Shown: one piece after another, positions 35,413-45,241 of the stretch
Position numbering within the stretch: the first letter of the stretch is position 1
Layout: every line of letters starts with the position of its first letter
Assembly (NCBI GenBank): GCA_948440265.1
Contig: CAOJOK010000001.1
Location: forward strand, 372,001 to 436,000
DNA: 64,000 nt
Direction: 5' to 3'
Origin: an uncultured Clostridia bacterium
GTDB lineage: Bacteria > Bacillota > Clostridia > Christensenellales > Pumilibacteraceae
The notes under the pieces: generated by a model
The model's database searches: none
The model's input: only the letters and a program-made list of their open reading frames with translations
Told to the model about the DNA's origin: nothing
Translations under genes and position numbers: made by a program

Positions 35413-36288
35413 TTAATTATACTTTGCGGTGTATCCGCACTCGAAAGTCTTACCGCTTTCCAGCTTTCGGACACTCCGTTTCTTTTCCATTTCCCTGCCG
35501 TCGTCCGCAAAATCCGGCAGTCCCCACCACGGCTCCACACAGACGTATCCGCCGCGCCTTTCGTGCGACCAAACCGCCATATACGGCGCGCCGCCCAAAT
35601 CGAAATCTATGCTTTCTCCGCCGCGTTTCAAGAGCCTGACGTTGCCGCCGATACCGCCGTATATGAGCGTCTTATGCTCGGCGAAAAGTTCTTTGTTCAG
35701 CTCTATGCGGGAAAGCTCAAACGGCGGCGTGACGTCCGTAATAAATTCGCCTGCCTTATCGAGAACATAGCGCACGGGCTTTTGTACGCCGTCAAACAGT
35801 ATGCTGTTTCCGCTTATGTCGTCAACCGCGTCTTTTTCGTCGCAATCGACTATGTACGCAGGATGTCCGCCGACGCCGAAATACATATCGCTTTTCCCCG
35901 TGTTTTCCACGCGGTATCTTACGCTTAAAGAGTTTTTGTCGAGTATGTAAGTCACGGTAAAGACAAACGGATACGGATAACGTTTCAACGTCTCCGCGCC
36001 GCTCGAAAGCCGCAGCGAAAGCGACGTTTCCTTTCTCTCGCACACTTCGAGAACGCTGTATCTGACAATGCCGTGATTGTTCATAGAATAATCTTTTCCG
36101 CCGACCGTATACGTCTTGTCTTTCAGTCTGGCGACAAAAGGAAAAATCACGACGTCGTGCCCCGTCCAGGAATTTTCCGCGCCTTGCCAAAGCAGTTCTT
36201 TGTTTCTGCGCTTGTCGAAAATGCGGCATAAAGCTCCGCCGCTTTCGTCCGCGCAGATTCTCAAAAACTCATTCTCGATTTCTTGCAT
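35413..36288 (-). CDS. Aldose 1-epimerase (galactose mutarotase) family protein, LacX-like
   Basis: 291 residues. Galactose mutarotase-like beta-sandwich: ENEFLRICADESGGAL near the N-terminus, MNNHGIVRYS (conserved His), VGGHPAYI (second His), and VCVEPWWGLPDF with the glutamate. This LacX-like branch also includes glucose-6-phosphate 1-epimerases, so the substrate is open; the pgm neighbour suggests a phosphosugar or glucose role. GAGG 9 bp before ATG, strong promoter upstream. Confidence 0.9.
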   Translation of the reverse strand: MQEIENEFLRICADESGGALCRIFDKRRNKELLWQGAENSWTGHDVVIFPFVARLKDKTYTVGGKDYSMNNHGIVRYSVLEVCERKETSLSLRLSSGAETLKRYPYPFVFTVTYILDKNSLSVRYRVENTGKSDMYFGVGGHPAYIVDCDEKDAVDDISGNSILFDGVQKPVRYVLDKAGEFITDVTPPFELSRIELNKELFAEHKTLIYGGIGGNVRLLKRGGESIDFDLGGAPYMAVWSHERRGGYVCVEPWWGLPDFADDGREMEKKRSVRKLESGKTFECGYTAKYN

Positions 36289-36322
36289 TACGCATTTCCT
36301 CTTGACTGCTTCTTACAAATAA

Positions 36323-36351
36323 AGTATATCACCGACCGTGAAAAAAGTCAA
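36323..36351 (-). promoter_or_regulatory. Promoter of the epimerase-pgcA operon
   Basis: Minus strand TTGACT (36346-36351), 17 bp spacer ending TGA, TATACT (36323-36328); extended -10. Confidence 0.78.
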
Positions 36352-36369
36352 CGGTTTTTCGCATTAAAC

Positions 36370-36398
36370 GAAAAACCCCGTCTGCAAACCGACGGGGC
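36370..36398 (-). terminator. Terminator after the 74-residue membrane protein gene
   Basis: Minus strand CCCCGTC (36391-36397) and GACGGGG (36376-36382), loop of 8, followed by TTTTTCGTTT. Confidence 0.8.
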
Positions 36399-36415
36399 TT
36401 TCGAATTACAAGAGT

Positions 36416-36640
36416 TTAGATGGGTAATAAGCGTAAAATATGCTTGCTTACAATCATCATAATCAGGTCGATTATCCAAAGGATGAATCCGAGACCGATT
36501 AAGCGAATGATACCGGCAAGAATTTTACCTTCCGAGAATCTCGTGATAAAACCGCACAACCAAGCCGTAAAAGGTATGATAGCCAGTATCACGCTTACGA
36601 TATACGGAAGACCGAAGTAATCACTTTTTCCTTTTGCCAT
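36416..36640 (-). CDS. Small two-helix membrane protein
   Basis: 74 residues, two hydrophobic segments (about 12-31 and 40-64) joined by a short loop ITRFSEGKI. Family not recognised with certainty; the layout recalls small YqaE/TM2-like proteins. Own promoter and terminator, AGGAG 9 bp before the ATG, so it is a real, possibly well expressed monocistronic gene. Confidence 0.7.
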   Translation of the reverse strand: MAKGKSDYFGLPYIVSVILAIIPFTAWLCGFITRFSEGKILAGIIRLIGLGFILWIIDLIMMIVSKHILRLLPI

Positions 36641-36673
36641 AATGCATCTCTCCTTGTTTTATTTTATATTCTT

Positions 36674-36702
36674 ATTATACTAATTATATGCCTGTGTGTC
36701 AA
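36674..36702 (-). promoter_or_regulatory. Promoter of the 74-residue membrane protein gene
   Basis: Minus strand TTGACA (36697-36702), 17 bp, TATAAT (36674-36679): fully consensus. Confidence 0.8.
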
Positions 36703-36754
36703 GCGTATTGCCAAAATATTTGAGCTTTACAGCCACAATTTATGCCGCGAAACG

Positions 36755-37651
36755 TCAACACTGCGCCTTTTCGCCGCAATCGGCTTGTCCGTCCGCCGCG
36801 GCTTCCTCCGCCACTTGCGAAACGTCGGTCTCTTTTGCGTCCGCGCCGTCCTGCTCCGCGTTAAACTTCTGCAAATACGCAACCTGTTTTTTGGAAAGCA
36901 CGCAGGTTTGCAGGATAAAATCGTTGCCGTGCCTTTTCATTTGAATCACGCCCAAAACGGCTATCGGCAGCGAGCCTATCAAATGCACTATCATATCGGT
37001 CATAGTATCCACTATGGCGCTGCCCCTGCGCGTAGTGATTTCCCAATAGCCGTTTTCATTCGGCAAAAGCGAAACCAAGTCGTCCTTCCAGCGCTGCATA
37101 TTGAACACGTCGCTTATCGAATCGAGAGTATACTCGTATATCTCCCACACATACTCTATAAGCATAGAAAACGCAATGGCGAACAGTGCGCAGAAAAGCG
37201 GCGAAAGTCCGGAATTCTTTTCGGGGATATTGTTCATCATACCCAAAACGGAATACCCGAAAAACATAAATATGACGCCGTTGAACGTGTGCATAAATTT
37301 GTCATACAATCTCATACCGGAAAAAGCCTGCGCGTTAAAAAGATGCAGAACTTCGCCGCCCAGCATATTCATTATTATAATGAAATACATCGCAAATTCC
37401 AGCAGGTTCGGAATATACCACTTCCACCACTTTTTCATAACAAGCGGCAAAAACACCATAACGAGAGCGCCGATACTCATTCCGATATCGTGAAACAAAT
37501 CGCCGCTTAAAATTTTACCCATACAAAAACGGACGATTGCCGATATTATAACGGCGACGCAGGCGGCAATCGCAACGTAAAATATGACCGTCGTTGCCAC
37601 CCATTTTTTGGCTATGTACTGTTTTCTTCCGTCTACTGTTACTATTTTCAC
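36755..37651 (-). CDS. Multi-pass membrane protein, uncharacterised
   Basis: 298 residues with about seven membrane segments (22-44, 57-75, 84-100, 118-137, 148-168, 225-243). Polar and charged residues lie in or beside helices: MHTFNGVIFM and LIEYVWEIYEYTLD, which recall DUF2238/YjdF-like proteins, a weak match. The C-terminal 50 residues are cytoplasmic, acidic and rich in Ala/Glu. Overlaps the hybrid kinase gene as ATGA, so kinase and membrane protein are coexpressed; it may supply or relay the signal, by inference from position only. Confidence 0.7.
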   Translation of the reverse strand: MKIVTVDGRKQYIAKKWVATTVIFYVAIAACVAVIISAIVRFCMGKILSGDLFHDIGMSIGALVMVFLPLVMKKWWKWYIPNLLEFAMYFIIIMNMLGGEVLHLFNAQAFSGMRLYDKFMHTFNGVIFMFFGYSVLGMMNNIPEKNSGLSPLFCALFAIAFSMLIEYVWEIYEYTLDSISDVFNMQRWKDDLVSLLPNENGYWEITTRRGSAIVDTMTDMIVHLIGSLPIAVLGVIQMKRHGNDFILQTCVLSKKQVAYLQKFNAEQDGADAKETDVSQVAEEAAADGQADCGEKAQC

Positions 37652-39864
37652 TTTTTCTTTCTCGATTTGGTTTGTTTTTGCTTTCGCATATAAGCAATGT
37701 TCGCCATAGTCTCCATTAAAAGCGGAACGTCTATCGGCTTTGTCAAGTGCGCGTCCATACCTGCTTCGATGGACAGCTTTTTATCGCTTTCGAAAGCGTT
37801 TGCCGACAGCGCGATAATCGGTATTTCGGCAATGGATTTATTCTTAAACTTTCTTATGGCTTCGGTTGCTTCGCGTCCGTCCATAACGGGCATCTGAATA
37901 TCCATAAGCACGACCGAATATTCTCCGTCGTCTGCCGCGGACAGTTTGTCTACGGCAATCTTGCCGTTTTCCGCCGAGTCTACCACAAAGTCCAAATGCT
38001 GTAATATTTCCGTTTCTATTTCGAGATTTATCTCGTTGTCCTCGACAATCAATATCTTTCCGCGTATCAGCTCGGATATTGCCGACCGAACATCGCGATT
38101 GCTTTTGACGCACACATCGACAAGGCGCAGTCCGAGCGTTACGGTGAAAACGCTGCCCTTATTGACTTTGCTGTCCACCGTTATGCTTCCGCCCATCAAG
38201 TCCACGATGCTTTTGGCAATCGTAAGCCCGAGACCCATTCCGTAAACTCCGCTTGCGGTGGTGTTCCTTTCCCTTTCGAACGGTTCGAACAGGCGTTCCA
38301 AAAACTCTTTGCTTATACCCTTGCCCGTGTCCTTGACCGAAAATTCGTATATGACATAATCGTTGGGCAGTTTTTCTTTTTCAGACACGGTGACTTCGAC
38401 GCTGCCCTTTTCGGTATATCTTACGGCGTTGCCTATAAGATGCGTAAGAACCTGTTTGAGTTTGTCTCCGTCCACGATTACGGTGTCGTTTTTCACAGAG
38501 TCGATATTCAGAGTAAACTCCAAGTCTTTCTGATTTGCCGTCGCGGTGAAAGAATTGTACACGTCGCGCACAATCTCCGTCAAATTCGTTTCCGACTCGT
38601 TTATGCAGACGTCTCTGGACTCGATATACGATATTTCCAAAACCTTATCTATAAGTTCCAATATCTGCTTTGCCGATATTTCTATCTTTTCCAGATAATC
38701 TTTTACGGATGCGCTGTCTTTTATATTGTTTTTCGCCAACTCCGCAAAGCCGAAAATCGCATTCAACGGCGTGCGCATATCGTGCGACATATTAGACAGA
38801 AACGTATTTTTTGCTATATACGAGAGTTTCGCATTTTTCAGCGCGTCTTCCAGCACCTGCTTCTGGTGCATTTCGCGCTGTATTTCTTCGTCCACGTTGC
38901 GATAGCCGAACACCACCTGCGAAATGCGCTCGTCGTCTCCGACGTTCACGATACGCAGCTGCAGATACTGAATTTCGCCGTTTTTGACACAGCGATAATT
39001 GACATAGTACGTTTTGCAGGCGGAAAGTTTTTCGCGGATATAGCTCGGCGAAGTGACTTTCGACATCATACTCTTGTCTTCGGGGTGAACCCAGGCTTCT
39101 ATATAATCCGAAACGTACCAGGAAAAACCGCGCTGACGGAATTTGCCGTCGAACTGCTTTTGCGTTCTGCCGCTCAAACGGTACGGCATAACGGTATCTT
39201 CGTCCAGGTCGGCATACAAAATGGAATCATAGTTCACGCTTAATCCTTCTATGACTTCCAGTCTGCGCAAATGCTCCTGATTTATAAGTTTACGCTCTTT
39301 GTCGTATTCTTCTATAAGTTTTTTTATTCTGCTTTCTTTCTCGTTTATGAGAGCGGCTTTTTCGGCAAGCTCGCGCTCCTTCTTTTCCGTCGCATCGCAC
39401 AAAAACACATAAAACACGTTGCCGAGTTTTTCGTTCTGAATAAAGTGACCGTAATCTTCTATCCAGCGTATACTGCCGCTTTTACTTATGATACGGTATT
39501 CCACATAGTCCAAATCGAACATACTGCCGGCTATCTGCTCTTTTATGCTCGTCTCCACCCTTTCGAGGTCGTCGGGATGCACTATGCCCATAAAAGAATT
39601 CTTGACGTACTCTTTGAACTCGGCAAAACTTTTGCACTCGAAAATATTTATGAGCGCATCGTTTGCATATATGATTTCCTCTTTCTCGTCGGCGCGGTAA
39701 ATCAAAAAGCCGCCGGGAAGCTTGTCTATAAAATCTTTTATTTCTACTGCCGTCTGAAAATATGCGGCTTCCGATTCGGAGAGCTTATTCGCAACGCTTT
39801 CGGGCGAACGAAGCAAACTCAACATATATTCTACAATGCTGTGTATATTATCGCGCTCGCTCAT
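37648..39864 (-). CDS. Soluble PAS-PAS hybrid sensor histidine kinase
   Basis: 738 residues, no membrane segment. PAS domain about 45-165, second PAS-like domain about 205-330, coiled coil 165-205, HisKA with phospho-His361 (FLSNMSHDMRTPLN), HATPase about 465-585 (Asn479, DTGKGI at 512, GMGLGLTIA), and a C-terminal receiver 602-720 with Asp655 in VVLMDIQMPVMDG and Lys709. No DNA-binding partner lies nearby, so the phosphorelay target is elsewhere. AAGGAG 5 bp before the ATG; promoter at 39889-39917. Confidence 0.95.
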   Translation of the reverse strand: MSERDNIHSIVEYMLSLLRSPESVANKLSESEAAYFQTAVEIKDFIDKLPGGFLIYRADEKEEIIYANDALINIFECKSFAEFKEYVKNSFMGIVHPDDLERVETSIKEQIAGSMFDLDYVEYRIISKSGSIRWIEDYGHFIQNEKLGNVFYVFLCDATEKKERELAEKAALINEKESRIKKLIEEYDKERKLINQEHLRRLEVIEGLSVNYDSILYADLDEDTVMPYRLSGRTQKQFDGKFRQRGFSWYVSDYIEAWVHPEDKSMMSKVTSPSYIREKLSACKTYYVNYRCVKNGEIQYLQLRIVNVGDDERISQVVFGYRNVDEEIQREMHQKQVLEDALKNAKLSYIAKNTFLSNMSHDMRTPLNAIFGFAELAKNNIKDSASVKDYLEKIEISAKQILELIDKVLEISYIESRDVCINESETNLTEIVRDVYNSFTATANQKDLEFTLNIDSVKNDTVIVDGDKLKQVLTHLIGNAVRYTEKGSVEVTVSEKEKLPNDYVIYEFSVKDTGKGISKEFLERLFEPFERERNTTASGVYGMGLGLTIAKSIVDLMGGSITVDSKVNKGSVFTVTLGLRLVDVCVKSNRDVRSAISELIRGKILIVEDNEINLEIETEILQHLDFVVDSAENGKIAVDKLSAADDGEYSVVLMDIQMPVMDGREATEAIRKFKNKSIAEIPIIALSANAFESDKKLSIEAGMDAHLTKPIDVPLLMETMANIAYMRKQKQTKSRKKK

Positions 39865-39888
39865 AAAGTCTCCTTAAACATTTGTATC

Positions 39889-39917
39889 ATTCTAACACAA
39901 TACGGCAATTTTGTCAA
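39889..39917 (-). promoter_or_regulatory. Promoter of the hybrid kinase gene
   Basis: Minus strand TTGACA (39912-39917), 17 bp, TAGAAT (39889-39894). Confidence 0.75.
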
Positions 39918-39941
39918 TCATACTGCCGTGCAATAATAAAA

Positions 39942-39958
39942 TTTCGGCAGTGCCGAAA
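39942..39958. promoter_or_regulatory. Inverted repeat between divergent promoters
   Basis: TTTCGGC-AGT-GCCGAAA, a perfect 7-bp inverted repeat between the kinase promoter and the tRNA-Leu promoter. It may be an operator or just a small hairpin; it has no adequate U-tract to terminate either unit. Confidence 0.4.
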
Positions 39959-39963
39959 AACAT

Positions 39964-39992
39964 TTGACAAACTTATACGCATACGATATAAT
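39964..39992 (+). promoter_or_regulatory. Promoter of tRNA-Leu
   Basis: TTGACA (39964-39969), 17 bp, TATAAT (39987-39992): perfect consensus, as expected for a stable RNA gene. Confidence 0.85.
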
Positions 39993-40061
39993 AACACAGT
40001 CGGCAAATTGAGATTTATTTGCCGCCGAAAAACGCTTTACGGCGCAGCAGCTTAATATTAT

Positions 40062-40146
40062 GCGGAGGTGGCGGAATGGCAGACGCGCAGGTTTCAGACG
40101 CCTGTGGTTAATTCTCGTGTGGGTTCAAGTCCCATCCTCCGCACCA
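40062..40146 (+). tRNA. tRNA-Leu (anticodon CAG)
   Basis: 85 nt with encoded CCA end. Acceptor stem GCGGAGG/CCTCCGC, anticodon stem CAGGT/GCCTG with loop TTCAGAC giving anticodon CAG, a long variable arm (class II) and a T arm with GGTTCAAGTCC. Reads CUG codons. Monocistronic, with its own promoter and terminator. Confidence 0.95.
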
Positions 40147-40177
40147 TAGACGATAGAGGTTGAACCTTTATCAGATA

Positions 40178-40210
40178 AAGCCTTGTAAACCAGTTACAAG
40201 GCTTTTTTAT
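40178..40210 (+). terminator. Terminator of tRNA-Leu
   Basis: AAGCCTTGTAA (40178-40188) and TTACAAGGCTT (40194-40204), followed by TTTTTAT. Confidence 0.88.
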
Positions 40211-40267
40211 ATTCTATAATTCCTATCGTCATATTGCTGCGCATAAAAAGTACGGGCGGTATTTGGG

Positions 40268-40296
40268 TTGCTTTTGTTGTGTTAACGTGGTATAAT
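40268..40296 (+). promoter_or_regulatory. Promoter of the GNAT gene
   Basis: TTGCTT (40268-40273), 17 bp, TATAAT (40291-40296). Confidence 0.7.
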
Positions 40297-40323
40297 GGCT
40301 AAAATATATTTCGGCGGTGAAGT

Positions 40324-40788
40324 ATGGAAAAGGTACAAAATTCGGTGAAAATCAGAAGCATAACAAAGGCGGACAGAAGCGCGGTCTTAAAAATGATGGA
40401 GCAGTTATACTACTCTCCTGCCGTGCTTTCCGACACTCCGCGCAGTATTTTGGAAAAAAGTCTGGACGACGCAATAAGCGGTCTGCCGCAGATAGAAGGT
40501 TACGTCATCGAATACGAAAAGCAGAGCGCGGGATATTCCCTTGTCGCAAAGGGGTATTCCACCGAGTTCGGCGGCATATGCGTACAAATAGAAGACTTAT
40601 TCGTTTTGCCCGACTTTCGCGGCAAAAGTCTCGGCACTGCGTTTCTGCGCTTTTTGGAGGAAAAGTACAAGGATTCGGCGGCGCTTTTGCGTCTGGAAGT
40701 CGAACCGTCCAATGCAAACGCCATTGCCCTATACAGGAAATGCGGTTTGAGCGAGCTTCCTTATACCGAAATGATAAAGAAGTTATAA
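40324..40788 (+). CDS. GNAT-family N-acetyltransferase
   Basis: 154 residues. GNAT fold: N-terminal VKIRSITKADRSAV, acetyl-CoA loop (motif A) DLFVLPDFRGKSLGTAFLRF at about 101-120, and the C-terminal EVEPSNANAIALYRKCGL typical of GNATs acting on amino groups. Substrate unknown. Weak Shine-Dalgarno (GGTGAAG). Own promoter; the next gene also has its own. Confidence 0.9.
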   Translation: MEKVQNSVKIRSITKADRSAVLKMMEQLYYSPAVLSDTPRSILEKSLDDAISGLPQIEGYVIEYEKQSAGYSLVAKGYSTEFGGICVQIEDLFVLPDFRGKSLGTAFLRFLEEKYKDSAALLRLEVEPSNANAIALYRKCGLSELPYTEMIKKL

Positions 40789-40808
40789 GGGCGGTTTCCT
40801 TTGTTTAA

Positions 40809-40837
40809 TTGACAAAAACGGCGCGATTTGATATACT
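40809..40837 (+). promoter_or_regulatory. Promoter of the activase-like gene
   Basis: TTGACA (40809-40814), 17 bp spacer ending TGA, TATACT (40832-40837). Confidence 0.78.
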
Positions 40838-40870
40838 TAACAGCGTATAAACACACCAAAGGAACATTCA

Positions 40871-43800
40871 ATGAAAAAATATTCTATCGGTTTGGACGTT
40901 GGGTCCACGACTATCAAGACCGCCGTGCTGGACGAAAGCGGAAAGCTGTTATATTCGAGTTACGAACGCCACTATTCCGACATCAAAGCCACGCTGGCGA
41001 AAGTTCTCAAAACCGTTCTGGCAAAGTATGACGATTTTTCGCTGTGCGTTACGGGCAGCGGCGGCATATCGGTTTCGCAATGGCTGGGAATTCCGTTCGT
41101 TCAGGAAGTCATAGCCGGCGTGGAAGCAATCAAGCGGCTCATTCCGCAGACCGACGTCGCCATAGAACTCGGCGGCGAGGACGCCAAAATAACCTACATA
41201 AAAGGCGGTTTGGAACAGCGAATGAACGGCACTTGCGCAGGCGGCACGGGTGCGTTCATCGACCAGATGGCAAGTCTTTTGAACACCGACGCTTCCGGAC
41301 TTAACGAGCTTGCCAAGCAGGCGACAATCATATACCCCATTGCTTCGCGCTGCGGCGTATTCGCAAAATCGGACATTCAGCCGCTCATAAACGACGGCGC
41401 GAAAAAAGCCGATATCGCCGCGTCGGTATTTCAATCGGTAGTCAATCAGACCATTTCCGGTCTGGCGTGCGGCAAGCCCATTAAGGGCAAAGTTGCATTT
41501 CTCGGCGGTCCGCTGCACTTTCTGACGGAGCTCGGCAAACGGTTTACCGAAACGCTTCAACCGGAATCCGCCATCTTCCCCGAAAACTCGCAGGTGTTCA
41601 ACGCAATCGGCGCGGCATATTCTTCGGACAAGGTATTCGGCGCAAAAGAGCTTTTGCAAAAAGTGGACGAGCTGTCCGCGCTCAACGTCAAGGAAGTGGA
41701 ACGCCTGCCCGCCCTGTTCGATTCGCCCGAAGAACTCGAAGCGTTCAGGGCGCGGCACGCAAAGACTAAAATCAAGTTTGCCGACATAAAAACGCACAAG
41801 GGCGTGTGCTTTATGGGTATAGACGCAGGGTCTACCACGACGAAAGTCGCGCTTATCGACAGCGACGGCGGCTTGCTGTATTCCTATTACGGAAGCAACA
41901 GCGGCGACCCTCTTGCCACTGTCACCGCGGTGCTGAAAGAGATTTACACGCTTTTGCCGCAGGACGCTTTCATAGGCAGAGCCACGGTTACGGGATACGG
42001 CGAACAGCTTATCAAGACGGCGTTGAATCTCGACGACGGCGAAATAGAAACTATGGCGCACCAGACTGCCGCAGGATATATTCTCCCCGGCGTGGAGTTT
42101 GTTCTCGACATAGGCGGACAGGATATGAAGTGTCTGAAAATCAAGAACGGCGTCATACACGACATACTTTTGAACGAAGCGTGTTCGTCGGGTTGCGGCT
42201 CGTTTATAGAAACATTTGCGTCCGCTCTCGGTATGAGCGCGGCGGAATTTGCGCAGAAGGGACTGGAATCCTCCTCTCCCGTCGACCTCGGTTCGCGCTG
42301 TACGGTATTTATGAATTCGCGCGTCAAACAGGCGCAGAAGGAAGGCGCGTCGGTCGCAGACATTTCCGCAGGGCTTGCCTATTCCGTCGTGAAGAACGCT
42401 CTGTTCAAAGTCATTAAGATGCGCGACAGCGCGCAGATGGGCGAAAAAATCATAGTTCAGGGCGGCACGTTTCTCAACGAATCCGTGCTTCGCGCGTTCG
42501 AACTCATATCGGGCAGAGAGGTCGTAAGACCGGACCAGGCAGGGCTTATGGGGGCTTACGGCTGTGCGCTTATAAGCCGCAAAAACTACGACGGTGTAAG
42601 AAGCGGCATAAAGTCTGCGAGCGAATTAGACAGCTTTACCGCCGTCAAAAGCAATCGCCGCTGCGAAAAGTGCGGCAATCACTGTCTTTTGACTATAACG
42701 AAGTTCTCCGACGGCAGAGAATTTATCACTAACAACCGCTGTGAACGCGGCGCGGGAAAGGATGTGGAAAAGAAGATTCTGCCGCCGAATTTATTTGCTT
42801 TTAAATATAAGCGGCTGTTTTCCCATTACGCTCCGCTGCCGCTTAAAGACGCAAAGCGCGGAGTCGTGGGTATACCGCGCGTTCTGAACATTTACGAAAA
42901 CTATCCGTTCTGGTTTACCTTCTTCACGCGGCTCGGATACCGCGTCGAGCTTTCGCCGCGCTCGTCGCGCGACATATACAATCTCGGCATAGACACTATG
43001 CCGTCGGAGTCGGTATGTTACCCTGCAAAGCTCGTGCACGGACACATTACGGCACTTGTGAACAAGGGAATCAATTTCATATTCTATCCCTGTCTGCCGT
43101 ATGAACTCATAGAGGACGAAAGCGCGAACAATCATTACAACTGCCCTATCGTATCCACATATCCCGAAGTCATAAAGAACAATATGGACGAGGTGTTTGC
43201 AGGCGGCGAAAATAAAATCGTGTTCAAGGCTCCGTTTCTGCCGTTCTCCAATCCCGAAAGAATGGTCGAGAGGTTGTGCGAAGAATTCCCCGATATAAAT
43301 AAGGGCGAAATCAAGAAAGCCGTCAAAGCCGCTTACGAAGAAGTCGAGCATTTCAAAAGCGACATTCGCAAGGAAGGCGAACGCGTCGTAAAGGAACTGA
43401 ACGAAAACGGCGGACGCGGCATAGTGCTTGCGGGACGCCCCTATCACGTCGACCCCGAAATCAATCACGGCATACCCGAAATGATAAACTCTTACGGTTT
43501 TGCCGTTCTTACCGAGGACAGCGTTGCCCACCTCGACCGAGTACAGCGTCCGATACGCGTGGTGGACCAGTGGATGTATCACTCGCGGCTGTACAGTGCG
43601 GCGAACTTCGTGCGCAAAACCGACAATCTCGAACTTGTGCAATTGAACTCTTTCGGCTGCGGCTTGGACGCCGTTACGACCGACCAGGTTCAGGAGCTTA
43701 TGGAAGAAGCCAACAAGCTATACACCGTGCTCAAAATCGACGAAGTGAACAATCTCGGTGCGGCGAGAATACGCGTGCGCTCGCTTATCGCCGTGCTCAA

Positions 43801-45190
43801 CGAGCGGCGGATAAAGGACATACACGCGCTGACGAAGCTGCCGCCCCCTGTGGAAAGAGTTATTTTCACACCGGAAATGCGCGCGAAATACACCATAATC
43901 GCGCCGCAAATATCCCCCATTCACCTGCGGATTTTGCAGGAGTCGCTGAACAGCTACGGATATAATCTCGAAGTGCTCCCCGAATCGCCCACTGCGGTGG
44001 AAACGGGTCTGAAATATGTAAACAACGACGCCTGCTACCCCACCATTCTGACGGTCGGGCAAATCATAGACGCGCTTTTATCGGGCAAATACGACGTCAA
44101 CAGCACGGCTGTCATACTCACCCAGACGGGCGGCGGCTGTCGAGCGACGAACTATATAGCTATGCTTCGAAAGGCGCTTCGGCAGACCAATATGGCGCAG
44201 GTACCCGTCATATCGCTGAACTTCGTGGGTATGGAAAAGAACCCCGGATTCAAGCTGTCGGTGCCGCTCGTTATGTCTATGCTGCACGGGCTGTTATACG
44301 GCGATTTGCTTATGCGGTGTCTGTATAAGGTGCGCCCCTATGAAAAAGTCAAGGGCAGTGCGGACGAGCTGTACGAGAAGTGGAACGGCATTATCTGCAA
44401 CGATATGAGAAACCGCAAAAACCACTTCAAAAAATATGCGCCGCAGATAGTCAGGGAATTCGACGAACTGCCCGTCACGGACGAAATACGCCCGAGAGTG
44501 GGTATCGTCGGAGAGATACTCGTGAAGTTCCACCCCGTCGCAAACAATCAAGCCGTATCGCTTATAGAGCGCGAAGGCGGCGAAGCGGTGGTCCCCGACC
44601 TTCTCGACTTCTTTATGTACAATATGTACAACGCCACCACCCGATATGAAATTTTGGACGGCACAAAGACAAAGAAGCTTATAAACAATCTCGGCATATG
44701 GTTTGTGGAAAAACTGCGAAAGCCTATGACGAAGGCTTTGAAAGGCACGAAGTTCGGCGCGCCCGCGCACATAGCCAAGATGGCGAAGCTCGCGAAAAAG
44801 GTCGTCAGTCCTGCGAATATGAGCGGCGAAGGCTGGTTCTTGACCGCGGAAATGCTGGAACTCATCGAAAGCGGCGTCGGCAATATTATCTGTATGCAAC
44901 CGTTTGCCTGTCTGCCCAATCACGTCACGGGCAAGGGCGTTATGAAAGAAATCAAAAAGCAGAACCCCACCGCCAACATAGTTGCCGTCGACTATGACCC
45001 AGGCGCGAGCGAAGTCAATCAAATAAACCGCATTAAGCTTATGATGAGCGTGGCTTTCTCCAATCTCAAAGGCGAACAGACGCAGACGCTTGAGCTTACC
45101 GATACGGACGAAAAGCCGAGCGTGGGCAGCGACTGCTGCGGCGGCTGCGAACCGCTTAAAGAAGCGGCGGCGACGCAGGACGAAAATTGA
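40871..45190 (+). CDS. Giant acyl-CoA dehydratase activase-like protein (double BadF/HgdC ATPase plus DUF2229)
   Basis: 1439 residues. Two tandem ASKHA ATPase domains of the 2-hydroxyacyl-CoA dehydratase activator type: about 1-255 ([40 protein letters not shown]) and about 315-570 ([40 protein letters not shown]). Then a CEKCGNHC cysteine cluster with a later RCERG (about 596-625), a DUF2229-type region (about 660-900, [16 protein letters not shown]) and a C-terminal region with [25 protein letters not shown] and the terminal DCCGGCEP. Known activases use ATP to push low-potential electrons onto dehydratases or benzoyl-CoA reductase; for this giant class the target is not known and no dehydratase subunits lie here. 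Confidence 0.88.
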   Translation: MKKYSIGLDVGSTTIKTAVLDESGKLLYSSYERHYSDIKATLAKVLKTVLAKYDDFSLCVTGSGGISVSQWLGIPFVQEVIAGVEAIKRLIPQTDVAIELGGEDAKITYIKGGLEQRMNGTCAGGTGAFIDQMASLLNTDASGLNELAKQATIIYPIASRCGVFAKSDIQPLINDGAKKADIAASVFQSVVNQTISGLACGKPIKGKVAFLGGPLHFLTELGKRFTETLQPESAIFPENSQVFNAIGAAYSSDKVFGAKELLQKVDELSALNVKEVERLPALFDSPEELEAFRARHAKTKIKFADIKTHKGVCFMGIDAGSTTTKVALIDSDGGLLYSYYGSNSGDPLATVTAVLKEIYTLLPQDAFIGRATVTGYGEQLIKTALNLDDGEIETMAHQTAAGYILPGVEFVLDIGGQDMKCLKIKNGVIHDILLNEACSSGCGSFIETFASALGMSAAEFAQKGLESSSPVDLGSRCTVFMNSRVKQAQKEGASVADISAGLAYSVVKNALFKVIKMRDSAQMGEKIIVQGGTFLNESVLRAFELISGREVVRPDQAGLMGAYGCALISRKNYDGVRSGIKSASELDSFTAVKSNRRCEKCGNHCLLTITKFSDGREFITNNRCERGAGKDVEKKILPPNLFAFKYKRLFSHYAPLPLKDAKRGVVGIPRVLNIYENYPFWFTFFTRLGYRVELSPRSSRDIYNLGIDTMPSESVCYPAKLVHGHITALVNKGINFIFYPCLPYELIEDESANNHYNCPIVSTYPEVIKNNMDEVFAGGENKIVFKAPFLPFSNPERMVERLCEEFPDINKGEIKKAVKAAYEEVEHFKSDIRKEGERVVKELNENGGRGIVLAGRPYHVDPEINHGIPEMINSYGFAVLTEDSVAHLDRVQRPIRVVDQWMYHSRLYSAANFVRKTDNLELVQLNSFGCGLDAVTTDQVQELMEEANKLYTVLKIDEVNNLGAARIRVRSLIAVLNERRIKDIHALTKLPPPVERVIFTPEMRAKYTIIAPQISPIHLRILQESLNSYGYNLEVLPESPTAVETGLKYVNNDACYPTILTVGQIIDALLSGKYDVNSTAVILTQTGGGCRATNYIAMLRKALRQTNMAQVPVISLNFVGMEKNPGFKLSVPLVMSMLHGLLYGDLLMRCLYKVRPYEKVKGSADELYEKWNGIICNDMRNRKNHFKKYAPQIVREFDELPVTDEIRPRVGIVGEILVKFHPVANNQAVSLIEREGGEAVVPDLLDFFMYNMYNATTRYEILDGTKTKKLINNLGIWFVEKLRKPMTKALKGTKFGAPAHIAKMAKLAKKVVSPANMSGEGWFLTAEMLELIESGVGNIICMQPFACLPNHVTGKGVMKEIKKQNPTANIVAVDYDPGASEVNQINRIKLMMSVAFSNLKGEQTQTLELTDTDEKPSVGSDCCGGCEPLKEAAATQDEN

Positions 45191-45241
45191 TTTTTACAAG
45201 CGGCAATTCGCACAGGAATTAAAAGATTGCATAATTTAATT

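Noticed and set aside
39964..40210. tRNA-Leu as an integration site for a mobile element
   Set aside because: No integrase and no repeat of the tRNA 3' end was seen nearby; the recombinase at 45.2 kb is a resolvase type and lies 5 kb away.
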